Assembly: GCA_017469745.1 (NCBI GenBank)
Contig: JAFUFS010000026.1
Span: forward strand, 1 to 39,120
Direction of reading: 5' to 3'
DNA: 39,120 bases
From: Bacteroidales bacterium
GTDB taxonomy: Bacteria > Bacteroidota > Bacteroidia > Bacteroidales > UBA932
Shown here piece by piece: positions 17,100 to 25,918 of this stretch. A program made the position numbers and the translations under genes. Below the pieces are notes generated by a model. That model had not been told where the DNA came from and did no database searches. It worked only from the letters and a program-made list of their open reading frames with translations. The stretch's first letter is position 1. Every line of letters starts with the position of its first letter.

Positions 17100-18454
17100 A
17101 GATCGTCATTCAAGGCGCCGGTGAAGTCGGTTCCCACCTGGCCAAGATGCTGAGCCGGGAAGCCAATGACATAACGGTTATCGACGACAGTCCGCAGAGG
17201 CTTCGCAGCATTACCGACATCGCCGATGTAATCGCGGTGGAAGGACCTCCTTCCTCCCTCAAAGTCATGAGGGAAGCGGAAGTGCAGAATGCCGACCTGT
17301 TCATCTCTGTCGTACCCTTCGTTCCTCAGGACGTGAACATAGTCAGCGCCCTTCTGGCGAAGAACCTGGGAGCGGCCAAGGTCACGGCGAGGATCGATGA
17401 CAACGACTTCCTCACTCCGGAGAACAAGCTCCTTTTCAAGCAGATGGGCATCGAGCTGATGTTCTATCCCGAAAGGCTCGCGGCCGATGAGATCTTCGAA
17501 CTCTTGAAGCATTCATCCTCTACAGAATCCATGGATTTCGCAAGAGGCAGGCTCCAGGTCGAAGTGTTCAAGCTGGAGGAGGACTCTCCCCTGCTGGACA
17601 TGAAGATCGCCGAATTCGCTGCAATCACCACTAAGGATGAGCTGCAGTTCAGGGTGATCGCGATTTCACGTGGTGGGAAGACCATCATGCCGAAGTTCGA
17701 CACCAAATTGCTGTACCACGACCTCGTCTTCATCATTGCTACGCGCGAAGGCATGCAGTTCCTGATGAAGTTCCTCGGGAAGAACAACGTCGAGACCGAC
17801 AGGGTTATGATCCTCGGAGGCTCAAAGATAGCGGAGCTCGTGGCCGACCGACTGAGCAAGAAGATCAGCCAGGTAAAGATCCTTGAGAAGGATAAGGAAA
17901 GGGCCATGGTCCTCTCCGAGAAACTGGATGACAACGTGGTGGTCGTGGTCGGAGACGGCCGCAATTCAGAACTCCTTATCGATGAGGGCATCAAGGATTT
18001 CGACGCCTTCCTGGCACTGACCGGGAAGGACGAAGCCAACGTCCTTGCCTGCGTGGTCGCAAAGAAGTTCGGAGTGGAACGCACGGTAGCCGAAGTGGAG
18101 AACATCGAATACATCCACCTTGCTGAAGAGATGGGCGTGGACTCCGTCATCAACAAGAAGCTCATCACAGCCGGAAGGCTGTTCAAGCTCACCCTGAGCG
18201 GCAAAGCCAGGCTCGTCAAGTACATGAGCGGCACCGACGCCGAGGTTCTTGAATATACGGTCGCGCCCGGAAGCGCCATCACAAAGGGCGTCCTCAAAGA
18301 CCTGGCGTTCCCGAAGGATTCGGTGATAGGTGGACTGATCCGCGGAAGCGAATCAAAGATAGCGATCGGTTCGACACGGATCGAAGCCTATGACAGGGTA
18401 GTCGTCTTCGCCCTGCCGGACGCGGTCAAAGAAGTGGATAAATTCTTTAAATAG
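17096..18454 (+). CDS. trkA: Trk potassium-uptake regulatory subunit TrkA
   Basis: 452 aa with two RCK modules in tandem. The first Rossmann fold opens with IQGAGEVGSHLAK (GxGxxG at 6-11) and the second near residue 235 (ILGGSKIAELVADRLS); each is followed by a TrkA_C domain (LQVEVFKLEEDSPLLD; VLEYTVAPGSAITKG). TrkA binds NAD(H)/ATP on the cytoplasmic side and gates the TrkH/TrkG K+ channel. Here trkH is not adjacent; the upstream partner is a glycosyltransferase, coupled by ATGA overlap. The last 8 bases overlap the convergent ABC-F gene. Confidence 0.95.
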   Translation: MKIVIQGAGEVGSHLAKMLSREANDITVIDDSPQRLRSITDIADVIAVEGPPSSLKVMREAEVQNADLFISVVPFVPQDVNIVSALLAKNLGAAKVTARIDDNDFLTPENKLLFKQMGIELMFYPERLAADEIFELLKHSSSTESMDFARGRLQVEVFKLEEDSPLLDMKIAEFAAITTKDELQFRVIAISRGGKTIMPKFDTKLLYHDLVFIIATREGMQFLMKFLGKNNVETDRVMILGGSKIAELVADRLSKKISQVKILEKDKERAMVLSEKLDDNVVVVVGDGRNSELLIDEGIKDFDAFLALTGKDEANVLACVVAKKFGVERTVAEVENIEYIHLAEEMGVDSVINKKLITAGRLFKLTLSGKARLVKYMSGTDAEVLEYTVAPGSAITKGVLKDLAFPKDSVIGGLIRGSESKIAIGSTRIEAYDRVVVFALPDAVKEVDKFFK

Positions 18455-20255
18455 AAAGCTCAAGCCAACGGGTCTCGGCGGCATCCAGGAGGCCGGATAC
18501 TTCAGAGAAGCGGGCGGACACCCGCTGAAGTTCTTCGTGGTCAGTAAGGCCTCCGTCCATTCTGGATTCCAGTTCCGCCTTTTCCGCCGTCAGCGATTCT
18601 ATATCCTTTTCCAGCTGTTCCAGTTCCCTCTGCTCCTTGTAGGTCAGTTTCCGCGGCTTCGACATGGCTGGACAGGCCTCGTCGGGAGGGGTGCTGCCAT
18701 CGCTCCCTGCGCTTCGCGCCCTGGCCGGGGAAATGGTCGCTTTGGCAGTTTGCCTTCCCCCTCTGCCGGCCAGGCTCGCGCGGTACTGGCTGTAGCTTCC
18801 GACGAAATCCTTGAGGGTCCCATCCTCCTGGAAAATGAATATATGATCCACCAGCCTGTCCAGGAAATGCCTGTCATGCGAAACGATTATCAGAGTCCCC
18901 TTAAACTCCTTGAGGTACTCTTCCAACACATTGAGGGTCACTATGTCCAGGTCGTTCGTAGGCTCGTCCATCACGAGAAGGTTCGGCTGGCGAAGGAGTA
19001 TCGTAAGCAGGTAGAGCCTTCGTTTCTCTCCTCCTGAGAGCTTGCTGATCCTGTTGTTCAGCATGTCATGGGGGAACATGAAACGCCCCAGCAGATGGGT
19101 GTCATTGACAGTTTCAAGGACCGTCTGATCCTCGTCGAATTCCATTCCGTCCTGACGGTAGTAGCCGATCTTGAGGGACTCTCCCCTCTCGATGCTGCCC
19201 TCTATCTCGAACGGAAAGCCCATGCCCGAAGTCCCTGTCAGTAGGTTGATGAAAGTAGTCTTCCCTGCTCCGTTGCCACCGACGATGCCGACTCTTTCGT
19301 ATCTCTGGAAATTGTAGGTGAAATCTTTCAGGAGAGTCCTCCCTTCAATGCTTATTCCGAGTCCGCGGCAATTGATGATCTTGGTACCGAGCCGGGATGC
19401 AGGTCCCATCTCGTCAAGGTTCAGCTGGTTCGTCCGGTAGACCTGGCCGGCCCGGTCTTTCAGCTCGTAGAATGCGTTTTTCCTGGCCTTGGCCTTACCT
19501 GTACGGGCGCAAGGACTTGCATGCATCCACTCTAGTTCACGTCGTAGTATGTTGCGGACCTTGTCGGTCTCTGCATTGTAATTGTCGATGCGTTCCTGCC
19601 TCTTTTCCAGGTAGTTCTGGTAGTCTCCGCGGTAGATGTACACCTGGCCGTGGTCCAGCTCCATGACTATGTTGGCAACGCTGTCCAGAAAGTAACGGTC
19701 ATGGGTAACCATCAACAGGGTGCACCTCGCATGCGAAAGGTAATTCTCGAGGAATTCTATGGCATCGATGTCGAGATGGTTGGTCGGCTCGTCCATCACG
19801 TAGAAATCCGCGTCGCAGGCAAGCATGACCACAAGGGCCACCCTCTTCACCTCTCCGCCGGACAAATCCTTCATGAGACGTGAAGGATCCACCATGCCGA
19901 ATGAATCCAGAAGCTGCCGGATGCGGAGTTCATAGGCGGCAAGATGCTCCGGATCAAGATGTTCCGTCCATTTCCTGCTGTCCGAGACGATCTGGTCCCA
20001 GACTGTGGATCCGGGATCATATTCATACTCCTGCTCCAGAAAGGCGATCCGGATGTCCTTGAGGAAGAGGACCCTTCCGCCCGAGTCCGAACTGTCCTTT
20101 CCGGCCAGGATGCGGAGCAGGCTGGTCTTTCCGGTGCCGTTAGGGGCGATGAGGGCTATTTTGTCCCCCTCGTTGATGTTGAAACCGATGTGCTCGAAGA
20201 GGATCTTCGGGCCGTAGGATTTGGAGATGTTCTCTATCTGGAGATAACTTGGCAT
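18447..20255 (-). CDS. ABC-F family ATPase (Uup-like)
   Basis: 602 aa with two ABC ATPase domains and no membrane segments. Domain 1 has Walker A APNGTGKTS (37-45), signature LSGGEVKR and Walker B FYVMDEPTNHLD. Domain 2 has GGNGAGKTTF, LSGGEKRR and LLVMDEPTNDLD. The interdomain linker includes RTGKAKARKNAFYEL, and a C-terminal coiled coil of about 65 residues (KEQRELEQLEKDIESL...) places it with Uup rather than EttA. Such proteins act on ribosomes or nucleic acids; the exact role is not predictable. It is downstream of the DUF1232 gene (14-base gap) and overlaps trkA by 8 bases at the 3' ends, with no terminator between them. Confidence 0.93.
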   Translation of the reverse strand: MPSYLQIENISKSYGPKILFEHIGFNINEGDKIALIAPNGTGKTSLLRILAGKDSSDSGGRVLFLKDIRIAFLEQEYEYDPGSTVWDQIVSDSRKWTEHLDPEHLAAYELRIRQLLDSFGMVDPSRLMKDLSGGEVKRVALVVMLACDADFYVMDEPTNHLDIDAIEFLENYLSHARCTLLMVTHDRYFLDSVANIVMELDHGQVYIYRGDYQNYLEKRQERIDNYNAETDKVRNILRRELEWMHASPCARTGKAKARKNAFYELKDRAGQVYRTNQLNLDEMGPASRLGTKIINCRGLGISIEGRTLLKDFTYNFQRYERVGIVGGNGAGKTTFINLLTGTSGMGFPFEIEGSIERGESLKIGYYRQDGMEFDEDQTVLETVNDTHLLGRFMFPHDMLNNRISKLSGGEKRRLYLLTILLRQPNLLVMDEPTNDLDIVTLNVLEEYLKEFKGTLIIVSHDRHFLDRLVDHIFIFQEDGTLKDFVGSYSQYRASLAGRGGRQTAKATISPARARSAGSDGSTPPDEACPAMSKPRKLTYKEQRELEQLEKDIESLTAEKAELESRMDGGLTDHEELQRVSARFSEVSGLLDAAETRWLELSI

Positions 20256-20269
20256 GGACTCAGAAGGTC

Positions 20270-20641
20270 TTATGCATCGGGAGCGTCATAATCTTCGAAC
20301 CACTCCCCGAGTTTCTGCCGGGCCTGGATCTTGACTTCCGGCGTTATGTTCTTAGCCACTGAATACAAAGCCCAGGTCAGGGCGGCCAGGTCATCTGTGT
20401 AACCGGCGACAGGGATGAAGTCAGGGATCAGGTCCGTCGGGAGCAGGAGATAGCCCAGGGCACCGATGATCTTCGTCCTGTCGGCCTTCGGAGTCGCAGG
20501 GTTCCTCATTACATAATAAAGGAGGAGGGCGATGTAGACTATCTTGATCCCCGCCCTGCGGGCAAGTTTCTTGACCTTGCCCCAGAACTGGTCGTCGGAA
20601 AAGTACTTTTGGTATTTGTCGTAATTGGCCAAAGCTTTCAT
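20270..20641 (-). CDS. DUF1232 (YkvA-like) small membrane protein
   Basis: 123 aa. The DUF1232 signature is plain: ALGYLLLPTDLIPDFIPVAG followed by YTDDLAAL. Two hydrophobic stretches (about 33-46 and 60-80) suggest a membrane-associated protein. Function is unknown for the family. It lies upstream of the ABC-F gene on the same strand. A TATCTTTA (20656-20649, minus strand), one mismatch from the -7 consensus, may start the transcript. Confidence 0.85.
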   Translation of the reverse strand: MKALANYDKYQKYFSDDQFWGKVKKLARRAGIKIVYIALLLYYVMRNPATPKADRTKIIGALGYLLLPTDLIPDFIPVAGYTDDLAALTWALYSVAKNITPEVKIQARQKLGEWFEDYDAPDA

Positions 20642-20676
20642 AACGGGGTAAAGATACGAAAAATCTCAAGAATGAT

Positions 20677-20684
20677 TATATTTG
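20677..20684 (+). promoter_or_regulatory. -7 box of the organophosphate antiporter gene
   Basis: TATATTTG is a perfect TAnnTTTG and ends 4 bases before the ATG at 20689, predicting a leaderless transcript. No TTTG is visible at the -33 distance. Confidence 0.45.
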
Positions 20685-20688
20685 CATT

Positions 20689-22071
20689 ATGAGTTCATTC
20701 CTTGCACCTCCTCCCTACAAAGAGGAAATGACCGGCCCCGGGGTCGATTCACATTACAAGAAACTGCGTTGGCAGGTGTTCCTGGGCATCTTTATCGGTT
20801 ACGCCGGATTCTACATCGTCCGCAAGAATTTCTCCATGGCCATTCCGGGCCTGGAAGCCCTCGGCTTCAACACCGAAGAGCTTGCCGTCGTCCTTTCGAT
20901 GAATGCCATCGCCTACGGATTCTCCAAATTCCTGATGGCAAGCATCTCCGACAGGAGTGATGCACGGAAGTTCCTGCCTCTGGGTCTTGTCATGGCCGCC
21001 CTTTCGATGGCGTTCATGATAGTTCCCGTGCAATGGCTCGGAATCGAGCACAAGGGCTGGGCTATCGCATTGATGTCGTTCCTGAACTTCCTCGTCGGAT
21101 GGTTCAACGGAATGGGCTGGCCCCCATGCGGCAGGGTGATGACCCACTGGTTCTCGATCAAGGAAAGAGGCACCTGGATGTCCGTCTGGAACTGCGCCCA
21201 CAACGTAGGCGGAGCCCTGGTCGGTCCGATGGCCACCTACGGGGCCATGTGGTTCGGTTCCTGGTTCTACGGCACCCACACCGACCATTACTTCCTCATC
21301 GGATCCTTCGTGTTCCCGGCGGCGGTTGCAATCCTGATCGCGATAGTGGCCTGGTGCCTTATCAGGGACACGCCACAGTCCTGCGGACTTCCTTCCATCG
21401 AGAAATGGTCCGGACATGCTGCCCAGAACTATTCAGAGAAGAGTGAAGAAGTACTCTCGGTCAAGGAGATATTCAAGACAGTCCTTTCCAACAAGCTGCT
21501 CTGGTACATCGCCTTCGCCAACGCTTTCGTCTACATGGTCCGCTACGGCTGCCTCGACTGGGCTCCGAAGATCCTGACCGACAAAGGAATAGACCTTACC
21601 AGCACCGGCTGGGCCTACTTCGCCTACGAATTCGCCGCCATCCCGGGAACCCTGTTCTGCGGCTGGCTTAGCGACAAGGTGTTCCATGGCAGGAGGGCCC
21701 TTCCTACCATCATATTCATGGCCCTGGTTGGTGTGGCAATATTCATCTACTGGAGGAACCTGGACAACCTTACTGTCATCATCGCTTGCCTCATCGCGAT
21801 CGGTTTCTTCATCTACGGTCCGGTCATGCTGATCGGCGTGCAGGCCCTCGACCTTGCACCGAAGAATGCCGCCGGCACAGCCGCTGGCCTCACAGGTTTC
21901 CTCGGCTATGTGCTTGGCACAGCCGTCCTGGCCAACATCCTCATCGGTTTCACGATGAAGAGTGCAGGCCTTGACACGGTGTTCGTACTCTTCCTCGCGG
22001 CATGCGTGATCTCCATCATCCTGATGGGCCTCACTTACCGCGCAGAACAGTATCTCGTCAAGAAAGACTAG
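20689..22071 (+). CDS. glpT: Organophosphate:phosphate antiporter, GlpT-like (MFS, OPA family)
   Basis: 460 aa, about 12 membrane segments, close to E. coli GlpT in length. The first substrate-phosphate arginine is present as R45 in FYIVRKNF, and the second in FVYMVRYGCLDWAP, matching the two arginines that bind phosphate in GlpT. Other OPA landmarks are FNGMGWPPCGRVMTHWF and SIKERGTWMSVWN. It would exchange glycerol-3-phosphate or another organophosphate for inorganic phosphate across the inner membrane; UhpT-like hexose-phosphate transport is an alternative. It starts at the first ATG after a very close -7 box and overlaps convergent uxaC by 4 bases. Confidence 0.88.
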   Translation: MSSFLAPPPYKEEMTGPGVDSHYKKLRWQVFLGIFIGYAGFYIVRKNFSMAIPGLEALGFNTEELAVVLSMNAIAYGFSKFLMASISDRSDARKFLPLGLVMAALSMAFMIVPVQWLGIEHKGWAIALMSFLNFLVGWFNGMGWPPCGRVMTHWFSIKERGTWMSVWNCAHNVGGALVGPMATYGAMWFGSWFYGTHTDHYFLIGSFVFPAAVAILIAIVAWCLIRDTPQSCGLPSIEKWSGHAAQNYSEKSEEVLSVKEIFKTVLSNKLLWYIAFANAFVYMVRYGCLDWAPKILTDKGIDLTSTGWAYFAYEFAAIPGTLFCGWLSDKVFHGRRALPTIIFMALVGVAIFIYWRNLDNLTVIIACLIAIGFFIYGPVMLIGVQALDLAPKNAAGTAAGLTGFLGYVLGTAVLANILIGFTMKSAGLDTVFVLFLAACVISIILMGLTYRAEQYLVKKD

Positions 22072-23492
22072 AAATTGAAATAGTTTCGAGCGTTGAAATA
22101 TGAGATGTCGCGAACCATCCTCGCGACATCTTCTTTTTCGCTCGCAGGGATCCTTCCGCTCCCTACATCTCGTCCGATCACGTCGCAGAGGATGCGGCGG
22201 AAATATTCATGCCTAGGGTAGCTGATGAAGCTCCTGGAATCGGTCAGCATGCCCACGAAACGGCTCAGAAGGCCGAGCATGGAGAGCGAATCGAGCTGAC
22301 GCCTCATGCCCACTTCCTGGTCGAGGAACCACCATCCGGAGCCGAACTGCATCTTGCCCGGTACGCTTCCGTCGTTGAAATTGTAGGCCATGGTCATCAG
22401 GACGGCATTGTCCTTCGGATTGAGACAGTAGAGGATGGTTTTGGCAAGTTTGTCCTCGGAGGCGAGGCGGTCGAAGAAACGGTTGGCAGCAGCCGCCATC
22501 TCATAATCCAGGATAGAATCATAGCCGGTGTCAGGACCAGCAAGGGCGAACATCTTCGAATTGTTGTTGCGGATCACACCGACATGGTACTGCTGGGCCC
22601 ATCCGGCCTCGGCGTCCATCACAGCCTGATCGTGCAGGAAGGCGCTGCGGAACTTCCTGATTTCCTTGTCAGTGGGCTTCTTTCCGAGCAGGACTTTCTT
22701 GAATATGAGTTCGATCTCAAGCTGCTTGTAATCTTCGGCGTAGAAGGTGTCGAAACCATGGTCTGAGAGCTTGCAGCCCCTTGAAGCAAAGAAATCATGA
22801 CGCTTCTGAAGGGCTTCCTGGAGATCCGCATAAGAATCGATTTCCTTCCCGGCAGCCTCCCCGAGCCTTTCGAGATAGGCCTTGTAGGCAGCGGGATTCT
22901 CGATGGCCATGGCCTTGTCAGGCCGCCATGCAGGCAGGACCTTGGTACCGAAAGGATGCTCGGCGATCATCTTATGCCAGCGGAGGTCGTCGGCAGGATC
23001 GTCCGTAGTGCAGACGGTCTCGACATTGAACCTCCGGATGAGGGCCTGCCCCCTGAATCCTTCAGTGGCCAGCTTGGCGTTGCACTCCTCGAAGATCTCA
23101 CGGGCAGTCTTCGGGCTGAGGATCTTGTCTATTCCGAAAACCCTCTTGAGTTCCAGGTGGGACCAGTGGTAAAGAGGATTCCTCATAAGGTAGGGCATGG
23201 TCTCGGCCCATTTGCTGAAGGTCTCCCAGGAAGAAGCTTCCCCTCCGGTAATGTATTTCTCATCAACTCCGTTGGCCCTCATGGCCCTCCATTTATAGTG
23301 GTCACCTGACTTGCCGTCGATCAGCCAGAGCTGGGTGATGTCCTTGAACTGGATGTTCTCGGCAATCTGACGGGGATCCAGATGGCAGTGATAGTCAATA
23401 ATGGGCATGCTCTCGGCGGAACCATGGAACAGTTCGCTGGCAGTCTTGCAGGAGAGCATGAAATCGTCGTTGATGAAGGAAGACATGGTCAT
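22068..23492 (-). CDS. uxaC: Glucuronate isomerase UxaC
   Basis: 474 aa, usual length. It has the amidohydrolase-like TIM barrel of uronate isomerase with IIDYHCHLDPRQIAEN (metal-binding H35 and H37), HYKWRAMRANG, ETVCTTDDPADDL, LPAWRPDKA and the C-terminal DSRSFISYPRHEYFRRILCD. It converts glucuronate to fructuronate and galacturonate to tagaturonate. No other hexuronate gene (uxuA, uxuB, kdgK) is nearby. Two close starts exist (23492, MTMSS, and 23486, MSSF). It lies divergent to grpE and convergent with the GlpT-like gene. Confidence 0.95.
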   Translation of the reverse strand: MTMSSFINDDFMLSCKTASELFHGSAESMPIIDYHCHLDPRQIAENIQFKDITQLWLIDGKSGDHYKWRAMRANGVDEKYITGGEASSWETFSKWAETMPYLMRNPLYHWSHLELKRVFGIDKILSPKTAREIFEECNAKLATEGFRGQALIRRFNVETVCTTDDPADDLRWHKMIAEHPFGTKVLPAWRPDKAMAIENPAAYKAYLERLGEAAGKEIDSYADLQEALQKRHDFFASRGCKLSDHGFDTFYAEDYKQLEIELIFKKVLLGKKPTDKEIRKFRSAFLHDQAVMDAEAGWAQQYHVGVIRNNNSKMFALAGPDTGYDSILDYEMAAAANRFFDRLASEDKLAKTILYCLNPKDNAVLMTMAYNFNDGSVPGKMQFGSGWWFLDQEVGMRRQLDSLSMLGLLSRFVGMLTDSRSFISYPRHEYFRRILCDVIGRDVGSGRIPASEKEDVARMVRDISYFNARNYFNF

Positions 23493-23540
23493 TGTTTTAA
23501 TTCGAACAATAAAATTAGCGCTTTCAGATCAAAAAAACAA

Positions 23541-23553
23541 TGACATTATGTCA
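23541..23553. promoter_or_regulatory. Small palindrome in the uxaC-grpE divergent region
   Basis: TGACAT-T-ATGTCA is a perfect 6-bp inverted repeat with a single-base centre in the 127-bp gap between uxaC and grpE. A second short repeat ATTGTT/AACAAT lies at 23491-23510 on the uxaC side. Either could be an operator for uxaC; this is only suggestive. Confidence 0.3.
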
Positions 23554-23580
23554 GCAATTCCTTATTGGCAGATAATTTGA

Positions 23581-23588
23581 TATCTTTG
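23581..23588 (+). promoter_or_regulatory. -7 box of the grpE-dnaJ operon
   Basis: TATCTTTG is a perfect match to TAnnTTTG, 31 bases upstream of the grpE ATG. The -33 region (TTCC) is weak. No CIRCE-type repeat is seen. Confidence 0.5.
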
Positions 23589-23619
23589 CAGCGTCCAACT
23601 AAGAAAAGATGGCAACACT

Positions 23620-24195
23620 ATGAGCAAAAAGAATAAGAACATCATCGAAGAAACCAAGGTCGAAGAGGAGAAGACGGTTGAAGAAACTCCGAAGGCTGAA
23701 GAAGGAAAGGAAGAAAACGGGCTGGAAGAAAAGATCGCCGAGCTCCAGAAGGAAAACGAAGAGCTGAAAGCGAGCGTGGCCAAGGAAAAGGACGACTACA
23801 TCCGCCTGATGGCCGATTTCGAGAATTTCCGCCGTCATTCGGCAGAAGCCAAGCTCGAACTTGTCAGTTCCGCTTCAGCCGACACTATCAAGGGCTTGCT
23901 GCCCATCCTCGATGACTGTGAAAGGGCTCTTAAGATGCTCTCCGAGGCTGACGACAAGGTTGCACTTGAAGGCACTGAACTGATCTACAACAAGTTGATG
24001 GGCTACCTCAAAACCAAGGGTCTGGAGCAGATCAAAGCCAAGGACGAAAAATTCGACACCGACTTCCACGAGGCCGTGGCACAGATCCCTGTCCCTGAAG
24101 AAGAGAAGAAAGGCCTGGTCTTCGACGTAGTCCAGAACGGTTACACCCTGTCCGGCAAAGTTATCCGCTATGCCAAGGTAGTGGTGGGAATATAG
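23620..24195 (+). CDS. grpE: Nucleotide exchange factor GrpE
   Basis: 191 aa. An acidic, Lys/Glu-rich N-terminus leads into a long coiled coil (IAELQKENEELKASVAKEKDDYIRL, about 46-70), then the family core LMADFENFRRHSAEAK, IKGLLPILDDCERALK and the C-terminal wing EEEKKGLVFDVVQNGYTLSGKVIRYAKVVVG. GrpE releases ADP from DnaK in protein folding and heat-shock recovery. It is followed 13 bases later by dnaJ. dnaK is not in the window. Confidence 0.97.
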   Translation: MSKKNKNIIEETKVEEEKTVEETPKAEEGKEENGLEEKIAELQKENEELKASVAKEKDDYIRLMADFENFRRHSAEAKLELVSSASADTIKGLLPILDDCERALKMLSEADDKVALEGTELIYNKLMGYLKTKGLEQIKAKDEKFDTDFHEAVAQIPVPEEEKKGLVFDVVQNGYTLSGKVIRYAKVVVGI

Positions 24196-24208
24196 GAGAT
24201 AGACTGAA

Positions 24209-25396
24209 ATGGCTGAAAGAAGAGATTATTACGAAGTACTGGGAATCGCCAGGACGGCGACTGCCGACGAGATAAAGATGGCCTACAGGAAGGCTGCCAT
24301 GAAATGGCATCCTGACCGTTGGGTCGAAGGCACAGATGCCGAGAAGAAGACCGCCGAGGAGAAATTCAAGGAGGCCTCTGAAGCCTATTCAGTTCTTAGC
24401 GACCCTGACAAGAAGGCCAAGTACGACCAGTTCGGCTTCGCAGGAGTCGACAGCCAGGGAGCTCCCGACTTCAGCGGTGGCTTCGGCAACCTGGAAGACA
24501 TCCTCAGGGATCTCTTCGGAGGAGGTTTCGGTGGCTTCGGCGGAGGATTCAGCGGTTTCGGATTCGGAAACGGCGGCTCATCCAGAAGCCAGACCCGCGT
24601 CTACAAGGGACGTGACATCCGCACAAGGATCCGTCTGACCCTCGAGGAGATTGCAAAAGGCGTAGAGAAAGAGATAACCATCGAACGTAACCGTCCCTGC
24701 CCCGACTGCGGCGGACGCGGAACCAAGAACGCTTCCGACGTGAAGACCTGTCCTAACTGCAAGGGTACCGGCCAGGTCCAGCACGTGACCAGCTCACTCT
24801 TCGGAAGGACAATGACCTATTCCACCTGCCCTCAGTGCGGAGGAGAAGGGAAGGTCATCACCAATCCCTGCCGTACTTGCGGAGGAACCGGCCTGGTCCG
24901 CAGGAAAGAGACCGTGAAGGTCAAGATTCCTGCAGGTGTGGAGGACGGAATGCAGCTTACACTGCGCGGTGAAGGCCACGCCGCCCCTCACAACGGAGTC
25001 AACGGTGACCTCCTGGTCATCATCGAGGAAGTCGCCCACTCCAACCTCAAGCGTGACGGCAACAACCTCTTCTACTCCACCATGATTTCGGTGACCGATG
25101 CAATCCTCGGAACCGAGATAGCGGTCCCCTGCCTCGACGGGAGCTACAAGGTAAAGGTCGATCCGGGCACACAGTCCGGTGCCGTCATCAAGCTTCGCGG
25201 CAAAGGCCTGCCTTCAGTCAGCGGCTACGGAAGCGGAACCGGAGACATGTACGTCAAGATCCTGGTCTGGATCCCCAAGAAACTCTCGAGTGACGAAAAG
25301 GCTGCCATACAGAACATGAGAGCAAGCCGCTCGTTCACTCCGGACCCTTCAAGGGACGACAAGGCTGTCTTTGACAAGATTAAGGACATTTTTTGA
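24209..25396 (+). CDS. dnaJ: Molecular chaperone DnaJ
   Basis: 395 aa, a complete type I J protein. It has a J domain with HPD at 34-36, then a Gly/Phe-rich region (GGGFGGFGGGFSGFGFG). Four zinc-binding repeats follow (CPDCGGRG, CPNCKGTG, CPQCGGEG, CRTCGGTG), then the C-terminal substrate-binding domains (VKIPAGVEDGMQLTLRGEG; VKVDPGTQSGAVIKLRGKGLP). It delivers clients to DnaK and stimulates its ATPase. It is co-transcribed with grpE. No hairpin terminator was found after its stop. Confidence 0.98.
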   Translation: MAERRDYYEVLGIARTATADEIKMAYRKAAMKWHPDRWVEGTDAEKKTAEEKFKEASEAYSVLSDPDKKAKYDQFGFAGVDSQGAPDFSGGFGNLEDILRDLFGGGFGGFGGGFSGFGFGNGGSSRSQTRVYKGRDIRTRIRLTLEEIAKGVEKEITIERNRPCPDCGGRGTKNASDVKTCPNCKGTGQVQHVTSSLFGRTMTYSTCPQCGGEGKVITNPCRTCGGTGLVRRKETVKVKIPAGVEDGMQLTLRGEGHAAPHNGVNGDLLVIIEEVAHSNLKRDGNNLFYSTMISVTDAILGTEIAVPCLDGSYKVKVDPGTQSGAVIKLRGKGLPSVSGYGSGTGDMYVKILVWIPKKLSSDEKAAIQNMRASRSFTPDPSRDDKAVFDKIKDIF

Positions 25397-25414
25397 ATAT
25401 TCCTCCAAAAAAGT

Positions 25415-25445
25415 TTTGTGATTGTCAAAACTATTCGTACTTTTG
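25415..25445 (+). promoter_or_regulatory. Promoter of rplS (and probably tRNA-Arg)
   Basis: TTTG (25415-25418), exactly 19 bases, TACTTTTG (25438-25445) is a full match to the Bacteroidota sigma-A consensus. The leader to the ATG at 25521 is about 68 bases; CAAC and GTTG segments could pair weakly, but no convincing regulatory structure is visible. Confidence 0.75.
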
Positions 25446-25520
25446 CAGTCCGAAAATCAAAAGCAACCTCTTGCGGGTCGTTATCAGATGTGCGTAATGT
25501 TGCGTTAAAAGTATTGAGAG

Positions 25521-25910
25521 ATGGATTTAATGAAAGTTGTCGAGCAGTCTTTCGCTAACGAGAAAGTTGCTGAGTATCCGAAATTCAAGGCCGGTGACAC
25601 TATCACCGTTACCTATAGGATCAAGGAAGGAGATAAGGAAAGGCTCCAGAACTTCAGGGGCGTCGTTATCCAGGAAAGGGGTGCAACTCCTACCACCAGG
25701 ACATTCACCGTCCGCAAGGTTTCCGGTGGAATCGGCGTCGAGAGGATTTTCCCCTTCCAGTCCCCGTTCATCGAGAAGATCGAGCTGAACAAGGCCGGTA
25801 AGGTCCGCAGGGCAAGGATTTTCTATCTGCGTAACCTCTCCGGTAAGAAGGCAAGGATCAAGGAGCGCAAGTACTCCGCCCCCAAGAACGAGGAGAAGTC
25901 CGCCGAATAA
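25521..25910 (+). CDS. rplS: 50S ribosomal protein L19
   Basis: 129 aa with the L19 core: [61 protein letters not shown] and [23 protein letters not shown]. The C-terminus carries a short lysine/glutamate-rich extension (about residues 116-129). L19 sits at the 30S-50S interface. The start MDLMKVV follows the promoter leader. Only 8 bases separate its stop from tRNA-Arg, and no terminator lies between. Confidence 0.97.
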   Translation: MDLMKVVEQSFANEKVAEYPKFKAGDTITVTYRIKEGDKERLQNFRGVVIQERGATPTTRTFTVRKVSGGIGVERIFPFQSPFIEKIELNKAGKVRRARIFYLRNLSGKKARIKERKYSAPKNEEKSAE

Positions 25911-25918
25911 AGGGTTTT

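Noticed and set aside
23493..23619. CIRCE-type heat-shock operator upstream of grpE
   Set aside because: No 9-bp inverted repeat with 9-base spacing resembling CIRCE is present; only short palindromes are seen.
25446..25520. Possible structured L19 leader (autoregulatory RNA)
   Set aside because: Only a weak CAAC/GTTG pairing could be drawn; nothing distinguishes it from an ordinary leader without a covariance search.
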